Shown here: piece after piece, positions 42,047-51,073 of the stretch
Position numbering within the stretch: the stretch's first letter is position 1
Layout of the letters: each line of letters begins with the position of its first letter
The notes under the pieces: model-generated
What the model saw: the letters and a program-made list of their open reading frames with translations, nothing else
Told to the model about the DNA's origin: nothing
Databases searched by the model: none
Translations under genes and position numbers: made by a program
From: CAVVFX01 sp963747535
GTDB taxonomy: Bacteria; Acidobacteriota; Terriglobia; Bryobacterales; Bryobacteraceae
Reading direction: 5' to 3'
Length of the DNA stretch: 64,000 bases
NCBI GenBank assembly: GCA_963747535.1
Contig: CAVVFX010000006.1
Span: forward strand, 1,240,001 to 1,304,000

Positions 42047-43275
42047 TGCGCCAGGAAATGGCGCCGCGCGTGGCTGTTACCGGCATAGGAGTCATCAGCG
42101 CGATTGGCAATACTCGCGAACAGTTCGCCCGAAGCTTGCGCGAAGGCTACTGCGGTATCGCGCCGATTACGCTCGCGGACGTCTCCACCTTCCGCTTCCG
42201 TAACGGTGCAGAGGTCCGCGGCTATGAACCGGAGCGTCATTTTGAACCGCGGCAAATCGACATCATTGACCGCTTCGCGCAGTTTGCGGCGATCGCGGCT
42301 CGCGAAGCCGTTGCCGACGCCGCGGTCGCGTGGACCGATGAGTTGCGTGAGCGCTGCGCGATCGTTACGGGCGCGTGTATCGGCGGTCAAAGCACCGAGG
42401 ATCAGGGTTTCTGGGACGTCTATAAATTGGGCAAGCCGCGCGTCCACCCGATGACCATCCCCCGCACTATGGCTAACGCCGGGGCAAGCTACATCTCGAT
42501 GGATCTCCGAGTAACCGGCCCTGCGTGGACGGTATCGACCGCCTGCTCATCGTCCAGCCACGCCATCGGGCAAGCCTTTCGCATGGTGCGTTCAGGTGAT
42601 GCGGATCTGGCGATCGCCGGGGGCAGTGAAGCCACCTTCAGCTTCGGCATTTTAAAAGCGTGGGAGGCCATGCGGGTGGTGTCCGGCGACACCTGCCGGC
42701 CGTTCTCCAGGGACCGCACCGGTATGATCCTCGGCGAAGGCGGCGCCATGCTGGTACTGGAGCCGCTGGACAAGGCTCTGGCTCGTGCCGCCAAGGTTTA
42801 CTGCGAAGTCACCGGCTTCGGCATGTCGGCCGACGCGCGCCACATCACGCAGCCTTCCGTGGACGGTCCGGCTCGCGCCATGCGGATGGCGTTGCGGGAC
42901 GCGGGCGCCGCTCCTGAAACAGTCGATTACGTCAATGCTCACGGGACGGGCACCGAAGCGAACGACTCCACTGAAACTACGGCCATTCGACAGATCTTTG
43001 GTGAGCATGCCGACCGTCTGGCGGTCAGTTCCACCAAGTCGATGCACGGACACGCGCTGGGTGCGGCCGGCGCGCTCGAGGCCGCCGCCACCGCACTCGC
43101 TATACGCGACGGCTGCATCCCGCCCACCGTCAACTACCGCGTTCCCGATCCCGCGTGCGACCTCGACGTCGTGCCCAATGAGAGCCGCGTCGCACAGATT
43201 GCCTGCGCGATGTCCAACTCCTTCGCGTTCGGCGGACTCAACGCGGTTTTGGTGTTCCAGCGCTACGTACAGTAA
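42046..43275 (+). CDS. Beta-ketoacyl-ACP synthase, FabF/NodE-like
   Basis: The 409-residue condensing enzyme has the full catalytic triad: C167 in STACSSSSH, H299 in NAHGTGT and H336 in KSMHGHALGAAG. It begins APRVAVTGIGVISAIG and is KASII type. Located directly after its own carrier protein, it probably elongates or condenses a dedicated acyl group. The frame starts at GTG 42046, overlapping the ACP stop. No acyltransferase is found in the window, so the product and acceptor remain open. Confidence 0.92.
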   Translation: MRQEMAPRVAVTGIGVISAIGNTREQFARSLREGYCGIAPITLADVSTFRFRNGAEVRGYEPERHFEPRQIDIIDRFAQFAAIAAREAVADAAVAWTDELRERCAIVTGACIGGQSTEDQGFWDVYKLGKPRVHPMTIPRTMANAGASYISMDLRVTGPAWTVSTACSSSSHAIGQAFRMVRSGDADLAIAGGSEATFSFGILKAWEAMRVVSGDTCRPFSRDRTGMILGEGGAMLVLEPLDKALARAAKVYCEVTGFGMSADARHITQPSVDGPARAMRMALRDAGAAPETVDYVNAHGTGTEANDSTETTAIRQIFGEHADRLAVSSTKSMHGHALGAAGALEAAATALAIRDGCIPPTVNYRVPDPACDLDVVPNESRVAQIACAMSNSFAFGGLNAVLVFQRYVQ

Positions 43276-43379
43276 GACTTCCTCGGAAAAACGGAGCTAC
43301 AAATGTAGGTTCTCCCTTGGGGGAACGGCCTCATCACACCCGCCGGGTTTGTAAAGCCAAAGAGACAAAGGCCAAACTC

Positions 43380-43401
43380 CAAAATTGGCTTCGAATCGCA
43401 A
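43380..43401 (-). repeat. Single copy of the GAAACGAAGCC repeat family
   Basis: AAATTGGCTTCGAATCGCAA matches the reverse complement of the copy at 13881-13902. It lies in the 43276-43481 gap before the YfgM-like gene. Confidence 0.65.
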
Positions 43402-43481
43402 GACGCGCGCTCGCCAGAGTGCTAAACTAGAGTTTCCACTCCACATCTATGTAAGTGGACCACGTTATTTCTGAGGTATTT

Positions 43482-44183
43482 GTGGCCGGTCATTTAACCC
43501 GAAAAGAACTCAAGTCAGACCAGGTTGCTGTAACTGTCGAGCAGACCGTCGAGTACGTACAAGCACATCAGCAACCGATCATCCGCGCTGTCATTGCGGT
43601 AGTCGCCCTGGCGGTGGTGATCGGCGGAGTCGTTTTTTACCGGAGCCAGCAACAGGGTGTCCGGGATGCACGCCTCGCGGAGGCCATGCAGGTTTCGCAG
43701 GCAGCGGTTGGCGCGGCAGGGTCGCCGGATTCGCTGTCGTTCCCGACTATGGACGCCAAAGCCGCCGAGGAAACCAAAGTCTTTTCCAAACTGCTGGCCG
43801 ACTATCCGGGGACCGAACAGGGCTACATCGCCGAGTATTATCTGGGTGGCGTTCTGGTGTCTCAAGCCAAGCTGGAAGAGGCCCGCAAGAAGTACCAGGA
43901 CGTTATAGACCACGGGAACAAGAACATAGCCTCCCTGGCTAAGTTCGCCCTGGCGCAGATCGCCTTCCAGGAGAATAAAAGCCCGGAAGCTGAGACCCTG
44001 CTGCACGACCTGATCGACCATCCGACCGACCTGGTTTCAGCCGATCAGGCTACCATTACGCTGGCCAGCGGCATCAAGACGAAGAACCCGGCTGAGGCGC
44101 GCAAACTTCTTGATCCACTGGTGAAGGAAAACGGCGAAGTCGCCGGTACCGCCAGCCGAATCCTCAGCGAGATTCCCAAGTAA
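43482..44183 (+). CDS. YfgM-like TPR protein with N-terminal membrane anchor
   Basis: The 233-residue protein begins VAGHLTRKELKSDQVAVTVE, followed by a transmembrane helix (about 36-56, IRAVIAVVALAVVIGGVVFY). The extracytoplasmic part has tetratricopeptide-like repeats (TEQGYIAEYYLGGVLVSQ, LEEARKKYQDVI, KFALAQIAFQ, EAETLLHDLI). The family includes E. coli YfgM, a periplasmic chaperone partner of the Sec translocon. GAGG about 5 nt before the GTG at 43482 favours this start over an in-frame GTG at 43455. The next gene begins 17 bp after its stop. Confidence 0.83.
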   Translation: MAGHLTRKELKSDQVAVTVEQTVEYVQAHQQPIIRAVIAVVALAVVIGGVVFYRSQQQGVRDARLAEAMQVSQAAVGAAGSPDSLSFPTMDAKAAEETKVFSKLLADYPGTEQGYIAEYYLGGVLVSQAKLEEARKKYQDVIDHGNKNIASLAKFALAQIAFQENKSPEAETLLHDLIDHPTDLVSADQATITLASGIKTKNPAEARKLLDPLVKENGEVAGTASRILSEIPK

Positions 44184-44200
44184 CGGCGGCTGCCGCGCCG

Positions 44201-45331
44201 ATGCTGGCCCATCTTCGTTTTCCTCTCGCGCGCAGCCGCGGGCGCAGGTACCCCGAACCCGACCATCCTTATCGCAACGCCTTTCAACGCGACCGCGACC
44301 GCGTCGTACATGCGCGTGCGTTCCGGCGTCTGGAAGCCAAAACGCAGGTCTTCTCACCCGGCGTATCCGATCACTTTCGCAACCGCCTGACTCACACCAT
44401 CGAGGTGTCGCAGATCGCGCGCACCGTGGCCGGCGTGCTGGGTCTGGACGAGGATCTGGTGGAGGCGCTGGCGCTGGTGCACGACATCGGTCATCCACCG
44501 TTCGCGCACGCCGGTGAGGATGAACTCAAGCGTCAGATGGCGCGCTTCGGCGAGACCTTCGACCATAACATTCATGCGCTGCGGATTGTCGAAAGCTTCG
44601 AGCAGCGCTATGCCAGGTTTCCCGGCTTGAACCTGACGTTTGAGGTGCGCGAAGGCATCGTGAAACACTCCCGGGACCTGACGCCGGACGAGAATCCGGA
44701 ACTCAACGAGTATTTGCCCGCGCTGCGCCCGCCGCTCGAAGCGCAACTGATCGACCTGGCAGACGAGATCGCCTACGACTGCGCAGACCTCGACGACGGC
44801 TATTCCGCGCGCATGCTCACGGTCGAGGAGATTGTAGAAGCAGTTCCCGCGTTTGCCCAGGTCTTCGAAACGATTGAAACGCAGTATCCCGGCGCCTCCG
44901 AGCGCGAGCAGTTTCAGGAAGCCCAACGCAGCCTCATCAATACGCTGGTGTCGGGATTGATTGAAGGCACCGCCGCGGCGGCGCACCAGGCCGGAGTGAC
45001 AGACTACGATGCCGTGCGGCGCCACCCCGAGCGGATTGCGGCGTTCACACCCATGGCCGGGGAGACCGTGAATTCGCTCAAACGCCTTTTACGAGGGCGC
45101 CTGTACGCCTCGCCGATTCTCGCCGACGGCAGGATCGAATCGACGCGCAAGATGGGACGCTTGTTCGAGTATTTCCTGGAGCGTCCTGAAAAGCTTCCCG
45201 ATCCGCATTCGAGTCACGTACAACTCATGCCGGCGCATCGCGCGGTGTGCGACTACATCGCCGGCATGACCGACGTGTACTTCCGCAGGACCTACGCCGA
45301 AATCTTCGGTGAAACAGATTTCAGCCGCTAA
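44201..45331 (+). CDS. dGTPase-like HD-domain dNTP triphosphohydrolase (type 2)
   Basis: The 376-residue protein has the HD metal site split over RLTHTIEVSQIAR (H65), ALVHDIGHPPFAHAGED (H94, D95) and a later LADEIAYDCADLDDG. This is the pattern of deoxyguanosinetriphosphate triphosphohydrolase-like proteins, which cleave dNTPs to nucleoside and tripolyphosphate. It resembles the shorter, widespread type. It probably shares a transcript with the YfgM-like gene. Its last two codons and stop lie within a dispersed GCCGCTAACCGC repeat. A second, longer paralogue lies at 57467. Confidence 0.92.
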   Translation: MLAHLRFPLARSRGRRYPEPDHPYRNAFQRDRDRVVHARAFRRLEAKTQVFSPGVSDHFRNRLTHTIEVSQIARTVAGVLGLDEDLVEALALVHDIGHPPFAHAGEDELKRQMARFGETFDHNIHALRIVESFEQRYARFPGLNLTFEVREGIVKHSRDLTPDENPELNEYLPALRPPLEAQLIDLADEIAYDCADLDDGYSARMLTVEEIVEAVPAFAQVFETIETQYPGASEREQFQEAQRSLINTLVSGLIEGTAAAAHQAGVTDYDAVRRHPERIAAFTPMAGETVNSLKRLLRGRLYASPILADGRIESTRKMGRLFEYFLERPEKLPDPHSSHVQLMPAHRAVCDYIAGMTDVYFRRTYAEIFGETDFSR

Positions 45332-45349
45332 CCGCGGGGCAGGCCGCGG
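45323..45349. repeat. Post-stop repeat GCCGCTAACCGCGGGGC, copy overlapping a stop codon
   Basis: The element supplies the final Ser-Arg codons and TAA of the dNTPase and can fold through CCGCGG pairs. It matches the copy at 26094-26120 at nearly every position. Confidence 0.8.
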
Positions 45350-45393
45350 TCCAAATATGTCTGAAACTTGCGCCTTTGCCGTCGCGAGCGATC

Positions 45394-46488
45394 TTAGTGC
45401 TCGGCCCCGCAAGGGTTAGGCGCAGGAATCCCTAGATCCTTATTCTCGGAATAACACCAGTTCACCAGCGAAGCGGGCTTCCTGCCTTTGTTAGCCACGC
45501 GGATGTCGTCCAGACTGACCTCCTTGAACTCGAACTGTACCGATCCATCGCTCATGACGGTGGCCAGCAGGTACCCGTAAACATCCGTGCGGGCGACCTT
45601 ATTAGTGACGATGATTCCCGGAGGCAGCCGGTAACGCACCGCGCCCGCCGTGCCTACGATCCAACCGGGGAGCACCTGGTCTTTCCAGTAGCCGGAATTG
45701 TAGACGTCTTCCATGATGAAATGCGAGTGGCTGGCCATCACGAAAACCTTCTTGCCGGACTGCTGCAAATTCCACAGAAGCTGGTACACCTCGCGCCCGC
45801 TCGTGAGTCCTGCGGGAGCATCGCACATGCTGTGGTTCGCACCCTGGCTTCCAGGCAACGCCTCGTGCATCCCGACCACGACAGTTTTGATGGATTCAGA
45901 CTTCTGGTCCGCGGCCAGGCGAGCCCGAACCCACGCCATCTGTGCCGCACCGAAAGCGTTTCCCGTGGCGTTGTCGAGATTGATGAAATCGATCGAACCC
46001 ATCATCTCCCAGTGATAGTAAGTGCGCGGACCCTCACTCGCGTCGTGATCCTGTTCGCGTTGGGCTCGTAACCGCCGGCTGTTCAGGTATCTGGAAAACT
46101 GCTTGAGAAACATGGCGGGCGTCTTCGGAAAAGTGGTCTCGTGGTTGCCGATGCCGAGGAATATTTCCATCTTGCCGAACGGATGCAGCTGGTGCGCGAT
46201 AAAATCCGGCCATGCTGTCTTCAGGTATTTGAGGATGGTGAGATGCGGCGTGTCGAGGTGCAGGCTGGCGGGAGGAACCATATCCTCGTCGAAGTCGGAG
46301 ATCGAACGGAAGTCGCCCAGGTGCCAGTAAAAAATCGCGCCACTCTTCAGGACCGCTCTGGCAACGGCCGGCATGACGATATCCCCGCAGTCGCGGGAAT
46401 CGCCCGAGACTACAAACTTCCAGACCGGAGTGGGAGGAGTCTGAGCCAGCGCCAACGGCACAAGAATCAGGGGCGAGAACTTGATCAT
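45394..46488 (-). CDS. Secreted metallophosphoesterase
   Basis: The 364-residue protein starts with a signal peptide (MIKFSPLILVPLALA). The calcineurin-like motifs follow: VSGDSRD (about 28-34), HLGDFRSIS, IGNHET, VVVGMHEALPG and ASHSHFIMEDV. It is therefore a two-metal phosphohydrolase in the periplasm. The gene ends near the repeat at 45349 and is preceded 13 bp upstream by the DUF2891 gene on the same strand, so the two may be cotranscribed. Substrate unknown. Confidence 0.83.
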   Translation of the reverse strand: MIKFSPLILVPLALAQTPPTPVWKFVVSGDSRDCGDIVMPAVARAVLKSGAIFYWHLGDFRSISDFDEDMVPPASLHLDTPHLTILKYLKTAWPDFIAHQLHPFGKMEIFLGIGNHETTFPKTPAMFLKQFSRYLNSRRLRAQREQDHDASEGPRTYYHWEMMGSIDFINLDNATGNAFGAAQMAWVRARLAADQKSESIKTVVVGMHEALPGSQGANHSMCDAPAGLTSGREVYQLLWNLQQSGKKVFVMASHSHFIMEDVYNSGYWKDQVLPGWIVGTAGAVRYRLPPGIIVTNKVARTDVYGYLLATVMSDGSVQFEFKEVSLDDIRVANKGRKPASLVNWCYSENKDLGIPAPNPCGAEH

Positions 46489-46501
46489 GCCTTAGTGTCG
46501 C

Positions 46502-47512
46502 TTACCGCAAGCCGCGGCCACTGACCAGGTACACTGCGAAGCTGCCGAGCCAGTGACCGCCCTCGTAGTGTTCGCTCTTAATACTGTCGAGCCCCGCCCG
46601 CCGCAGCCTGCCGGCGAGTTCGATAAAGGATTCGCGGCGAGCATCCCCTGCCGGAAGTTTTTGCGCGATCCCGGACAGCATCCACGCGCGGCTGAGGTTT
46701 AGGCCCGCCAGATGATACAGCTTGCCGTCGGTCATATCGCTGACGTGCGTGGGCTCGAGATCCACGCGGGGAAGAAAAGCCGTGAACCACTGCTCGAACT
46801 CCTGGACGTTAAGGATACGCCGCATCACATCGGCTTCAGCCAGACAGGGGGAAAGGAAGTCTTCGCCGGAAGGTTCATAAGGGAGTGGACAAGCGCGATC
46901 GTGAAGATAGTAGTCCCGTGCGCGCGACTCCACAAGCCGGCCGAACTCGCGGTTGCCGCTGATGCGGGCATAGTCGAGCATCAGGCCCATTCCAAACGCG
47001 GTGTTGTTGTGTTCGCCGGCGCGGATCGGAAACGACAGCTTAGGCAGCCACGCGGCGATGCGGGCCGTGACAGCCTGTTCCAGCGGGTGAAGAGCGGCAG
47101 ACCACTGGCGGGCCTCGGGATCATCCCACTCCTTGAGTTCCGCGGCCAATTGCAGCAGCCACGCCAAGCCGTACGGACGCTCAAAGCTATTGCGGCCCTC
47201 CGCATTCACATACTTCACTTCCTGCGCGATATTGGCCGCGGTGAGACTCTGCGCCAGGGCACGCCGCGCATCGGCCACGAACGGAGCCTGGGGAAACAGA
47301 CGAATCGACCGGACCAGCAGCCAGTGTCCGTGGACCGAAGAATGCCAGTCGAAGCACCCGTAAAACGCCGGCGTGAGTTCGCGAGGCGGCTTCACATCCG
47401 CATCGGAGTTCAACGAGTGCGCGATCTTGTTGGGATACTCCTTGTGAACGCAAGCGAGAGCCATCCGCGCAAAACGTTCAGCCTGGGACGAGTCGAAATC
47501 GGTGTCAGCCAT
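46502..47512 (-). CDS. DUF2891-family protein
   Basis: The 336-residue protein matches DUF2891 through FERPYGLAWLLQLAAEL, IRAGEHNNTAFGMGLMLDYA, GEDFLSPCLAEADVMRR and GGHWLGSFAVYL. The helix-rich, His/Trp-decorated layout resembles an alpha-toroid glycosidase-like fold, but no activity is established. The frame extends upstream to 47608 and there looks like a signal peptide. That extension is translated from a dispersed inverted repeat, so I start at ATG 47512; the ATG at 47521 is possible. Without the extension the protein is cytosolic. Confidence 0.8.
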   Translation of the reverse strand: MADTDFDSSQAERFARMALACVHKEYPNKIAHSLNSDADVKPPRELTPAFYGCFDWHSSVHGHWLLVRSIRLFPQAPFVADARRALAQSLTAANIAQEVKYVNAEGRNSFERPYGLAWLLQLAAELKEWDDPEARQWSAALHPLEQAVTARIAAWLPKLSFPIRAGEHNNTAFGMGLMLDYARISGNREFGRLVESRARDYYLHDRACPLPYEPSGEDFLSPCLAEADVMRRILNVQEFEQWFTAFLPRVDLEPTHVSDMTDGKLYHLAGLNLSRAWMLSGIAQKLPAGDARRESFIELAGRLRRAGLDSIKSEHYEGGHWLGSFAVYLVSGRGLR

Positions 47513-47542
47513 GAGAGACATGCACGAAAAACAAAAAACAAG

Positions 47543-47616
47543 GGCCACGAATGAACACGAATAAACACGAATAAGAAAACCAGCCAAGCCTTTTTTATTC
47601 GTGTTCATTCGTGGCC
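47543..47616. repeat. Perfect 23-bp inverted repeat, CCACGAATGAACACGAAT family
   Basis: The arm starting GGCCACGAATGAACACGAAT (47543-47565) is mirrored perfectly at 47594-47616 with a 28-nt centre. It separates the FAD oxidase from the DUF2891 gene and could act as a bidirectional transcript end. Confidence 0.9.
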
Positions 47617-47629
47617 AAATGTTCCTGTT

Positions 47630-49009
47630 TCAAATCTCAAACAGATTTCCCCGCCCCAGCAGACCTTGTGGATCCAGCCGCCGTTTGACTTCGCGCATTC
47701 TTTCGATCTCGTCGGGTGTGAACTGGGTCTCCAGCAGATGCCGCTTGTGCTTCCCCAGTCCGTGTTCGGCCGACACCGTGCCCCCAAATTCCACGGCCTT
47801 GCGTGCGAATTCGATCATCAGGCTTTTGGCGCGATCCGCTTCCGGCCCCGATCCCGGCAGGATATTGGCGTGAACGTGAGCATCGCCAATGTGTCCGAAG
47901 ATGACGTACTGTCCGGGAAACTCCGCCTGCAGGCGTTCGCGATAGAAGGCCAGCATCTCGCGATTGCGCTCCACCGGCACGGCGAAATCCGACCCCATTT
48001 TCAGGCAGCCGTTCTTGCGCACGATATCGTTGACCATCTCGGGCACCGCGTGCCGAAACTTCCGGAAACGTTCGCGATCCGCCGCGTTGGCCGCAAACCA
48101 GGATTCTTCAATCAAGGCTTGCGCCGCTTCCAGACGGTCCAGCCAGGCATCCGTCTCGTCGCCCAACCCGGCCGGCGAACCGACCTCCTGCTCGATCAGA
48201 ATCGCCGCGCCCGCTTCGGCCGGAATCTCGGTAAACCGACTCCGCAAAAGCTTGAGCGACGCCCCATCGAAATACTCCAGCATGCGTAGTCCGTCCACGC
48301 CGCGCCACAAGTCGACCGCGTCCATCGCGGCGTCGTCATCCGGGAAAAACACCACGCCGGTCAGCAATTCGCGAGGCGCGGGCAACAGCTGCAGCTCCGC
48401 TTCGGTGATGATGCCGAGCGTCCCTTCGGACCCGATGAACAGATCCACCCAGTCCATCCCCGAGCGCAAATAATAGCCTGCGGTGTGCTTGGTAGTTGCC
48501 GGGACGGGCAGCGGGTCGATGGGGAAATCCACGCGCTCGCCGCGCTTCCAGTGGTGTACGGTGCCATCGGCCAGCACTACCCGGAGTCCCAGAGTGTGAC
48601 GCCGCGTATCGCCATAACGAAAGCTGCGCGATCCGCTGGCATTGGTCGCGAGAGTACCGCCGACCCAGGCCGAGTATTCGGTAGGATCGGGCGCATAGAA
48701 CTGCTTCGTCGCCGCGGCAGCCGCATGCAGGTCAGTCAGCGACACGCCGGCGCCCACTCGCGCGACACCGTTCGCGATTTCCAGCTTGACGAACCGTTCG
48801 GTTGAGATCACCCAGCCGTCGCGCGGTACGCGTCCGCCGGTAAGTCCCGTGCCTGCGCCCGCGATGGCGATCGGGATCGACTGCGCCGAGGCAGCGCGCA
48901 CCGTCTCGACCAACTCTTCCTCATCACGCGGCAAGAAAACGCGCGCTGCCTGACCCCGGTAACCCGACGCATCGGTCAGGTACGGCGAGTCAGACGGAAC
49001 GCTCTCCAT
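47630..49009 (-). CDS. FAD-linked oxidase, GlcD/D-lactate dehydrogenase type
   Basis: The 459-residue flavoprotein has the FAD-binding PCMH domain (IAIAGAGTGLTGGRVPRDG, GAGVSLTDLHAAA, WVGGTLATNASGSRSFRYGD, FIGSEGTLGIITEAEL) and the C-terminal FAD-oxidase domain (HIGDAHVHANILP, GTVSAEHGLGKHKRHLL, LDPQGLLGRGNLF). Such enzymes oxidise 2-hydroxy acids such as glycolate or D-lactate. No GlcE or GlcF partner is present, so a single-subunit D-2-hydroxyacid dehydrogenase is more likely. Start ATG 49009 sits 18 bp from the stop of the upstream DUF6600 gene on the same strand. Confidence 0.9.
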   Translation of the reverse strand: MESVPSDSPYLTDASGYRGQAARVFLPRDEEELVETVRAASAQSIPIAIAGAGTGLTGGRVPRDGWVISTERFVKLEIANGVARVGAGVSLTDLHAAAAATKQFYAPDPTEYSAWVGGTLATNASGSRSFRYGDTRRHTLGLRVVLADGTVHHWKRGERVDFPIDPLPVPATTKHTAGYYLRSGMDWVDLFIGSEGTLGIITEAELQLLPAPRELLTGVVFFPDDDAAMDAVDLWRGVDGLRMLEYFDGASLKLLRSRFTEIPAEAGAAILIEQEVGSPAGLGDETDAWLDRLEAAQALIEESWFAANAADRERFRKFRHAVPEMVNDIVRKNGCLKMGSDFAVPVERNREMLAFYRERLQAEFPGQYVIFGHIGDAHVHANILPGSGPEADRAKSLMIEFARKAVEFGGTVSAEHGLGKHKRHLLETQFTPDEIERMREVKRRLDPQGLLGRGNLFEI

Positions 49010-49027
49010 CAGATTTTCGGTGCTCAG

Positions 49028-50842
49028 TTATTTCTCCTTCTCGTCCGCTTTCTTTTTCTTATTGTCCTTCTTCGCGGCGGGTTTTACTTCGTGGGCAGCG
49101 GGTTGCGTAGCAGCGGGAGCCGGCCGTTCAGCAGGTCGCGGCGGTGGCTGGACCTGCCCGGCCGGCGGAATCACCGGGCGGACTCCGGGTGCTGGAGTCG
49201 CGACCGGAACCGGACGGCTGGGAACAGCAGCCGGGCCCGGAGTCCGGACGGGGGCGCTCGCCGGAGGCAGAGTTCGGACAGCAGGCTGCTGCACCGGAGC
49301 GGTCGCGCGCAATTGATTCAACGTTCTTGGATCCACCGGACGTCCTGGATTGGACTGCAGCGCCTGCTGTTTCGCCGCGAACGATACCGGAGCCGGCGGC
49401 GGAGCGTGGTGAGCAAAAACCTGACGCTCCATCACTTGTGCGGGCGGATGCGGCACGTTCACCGGCGCGCCCGCACGCCCCAGAACGCTGGCGCGCTGCG
49501 GAGCGACTGCCGCGTTATTCATTACCTGCGCGCGAGCCATAGCGCCGGGCGGTATCGCAACGATAGCGCGATTAACGGATTGCGCCGAGACGAACGTCCG
49601 GTTATCCACCGCCGTCACTCCCACCGTCTGATTGATATAAACCCGATTCACTACCGTCACATTGGTAACCGTTGTGACGTTCACCCGGTTGATATAGACG
49701 GGCGAAACCGCATAGGCCGGTTGGAATACTTCACGCGGGCCGAGCGGGAACCACGCCACCGCAGCCACTCCACCCCCACCGACCGCGACTCTGAAACCGT
49801 TTCCACCGACGAACGCAACCAGAGCAGGCGCGTACACCGGACGCGGCGCAACCGGTCCCGGAACCCATGCCCAACCTCCTCCTACCATGACCCAGCGGCC
49901 ATAGTGGAACGGCGCAAAGCCCCATGGAGCATCGTCGATCCAGGTCCAGCCCCACGGCTCGACCCAAGCCCAGTGGCCATAGCGATACGGAGCCCATCCC
50001 GCGTCGACGGTTGTCGGGCGCCAGACCGGGCCATAGGATGGGTCCTGGGTCCAGGTGCCGTTGCGATCCAGATCCTGCCAGCCGTTCATATTTCGTGAAA
50101 CGTACTGCGGAGCCGGAGTAAGGTCGATTCGCCGGTCCTGGTTCGTGGAAAACAGGTCGAAAGGATCGTTGGGATTCTCCGTCTGCAATTGCGGTTGTGT
50201 GCCGTCGCCGGGGTAAAAGCCGGTCTGATGCGCATGCACCGGAAAACTGCCGCCGGCCGAAGTTACGGCCGCGTCGCCGGTCCGCACCGTCACCATCGTG
50301 GCATTTCGGTCGGGATCGGAGTCGATGCGGTACTCGCCCGGGCGTAACAAAGTGATCGCGCCCTGCGCCGTATCGATTTCATATGAATCGTCGTCAGCCA
50401 ACTCCTTCACGCGAACAATAACCGAGCCCATGTCCACCCGGATCTGCACCAGACGATCGTCCAGATTCATGAAACTCAAGCCGCTCTTCGGTCCCAGTCG
50501 GACCGCGGTCGTCCCGATATACAGCTCAGCGCGCGAATTGTCGTCGCCGTAGAGATGGTCGCCAATCGTCACGGGATAGTTCAGAGTTGCCGCCGTCCAG
50601 TCAGTGACTGTCGCCGGCTGAAACGAAACCTGCCCTTGGATCAGGCTGAGCCTCGCAACCCTGGAGGGCGGGTCCTGTGCCGGAGGCTGCGCCTGATTCG
50701 GATCTTGTGGCGGAACCTGACCGGCGTCCTGCACCGGAGCCTGATTCGGGTCTTGCGGCGGTGCCTGATTGGGATCCTGCGCCCATAGTACGGCTGCGGC
50801 AATCAGGGCACTTACTGGCAAAGCTCTCTTGATCATATTCAT
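49028..50842 (-). CDS. Secreted FecR/DUF6600-type Trp-rich protein with low-complexity ends
   Basis: The 604-residue protein starts at ATG 50842 (GGAG about 5 nt upstream) with a signal peptide (IKRALPVSALIAAAVLWA). It has four parts. First, a PQDPNQAP repeat region (about 22-55). Second, a FecR-like beta domain (RVARLSLIQGQVSFQPATV ... RPGEYRIDSD, about 60-200). Third, a Trp-rich DUF6600 segment (GWAPYRYGHWAWVEPWGWTW, APFHYGRWVMVGGGWAWVPG, about 275-350). Fourth, a long Pro/Ala/Gln tail ending in a Lys-rich patch. Such proteins are common in Acidobacteria, are probably cell-surface, and are of unknown function. Confidence 0.82.
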   Translation of the reverse strand: MNMIKRALPVSALIAAAVLWAQDPNQAPPQDPNQAPVQDAGQVPPQDPNQAQPPAQDPPSRVARLSLIQGQVSFQPATVTDWTAATLNYPVTIGDHLYGDDNSRAELYIGTTAVRLGPKSGLSFMNLDDRLVQIRVDMGSVIVRVKELADDDSYEIDTAQGAITLLRPGEYRIDSDPDRNATMVTVRTGDAAVTSAGGSFPVHAHQTGFYPGDGTQPQLQTENPNDPFDLFSTNQDRRIDLTPAPQYVSRNMNGWQDLDRNGTWTQDPSYGPVWRPTTVDAGWAPYRYGHWAWVEPWGWTWIDDAPWGFAPFHYGRWVMVGGGWAWVPGPVAPRPVYAPALVAFVGGNGFRVAVGGGGVAAVAWFPLGPREVFQPAYAVSPVYINRVNVTTVTNVTVVNRVYINQTVGVTAVDNRTFVSAQSVNRAIVAIPPGAMARAQVMNNAAVAPQRASVLGRAGAPVNVPHPPAQVMERQVFAHHAPPPAPVSFAAKQQALQSNPGRPVDPRTLNQLRATAPVQQPAVRTLPPASAPVRTPGPAAVPSRPVPVATPAPGVRPVIPPAGQVQPPPRPAERPAPAATQPAAHEVKPAAKKDNKKKKADEKEK

Positions 50843-50987
50843 TTGTCTCCGGGCAGTCTCTCGCCGGATGTTAAGTTGGATGGACTCGCCCCTTCCCACG
50901 TTACTGTCAACACACACAAAATGAAATAGATGTTAATAGTTTTTCATCAAACATGGCAGCTCCACACGCCATCTTTCCTTCTCCTTG

Positions 50988-51073
50988 CGCGGGACGCCCC
51001 GTCCCGCTTCCGGAAGCGGAGGCGGGGGCCTCCGAGCGGGCGAGGGCGCCCGCCCATAGGCGCTAACTTAAGG
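50988..51073. repeat. Cluster of consecutive GC hairpins plus a dispersed repeat
   Basis: Successive perfect or near-perfect palindromes are GCGGGACGCCCCGTCCCGC, GCTTCCGGAAGC, GGAGGCGGGGGCCTCC and GGGCGAGGGCGCCCGCCC. They are followed by CCCATAGGCGCTAACTTAAG, which recurs inverted at 55696-55724. Confidence 0.75.

Noticed and set aside
41109..43275. True nodulation genes
   Set aside because: The order and activities recall nodB-nodF-nodE, but nodA and nodC are absent and the host lineage is not rhizobial, so no nod symbols were given.
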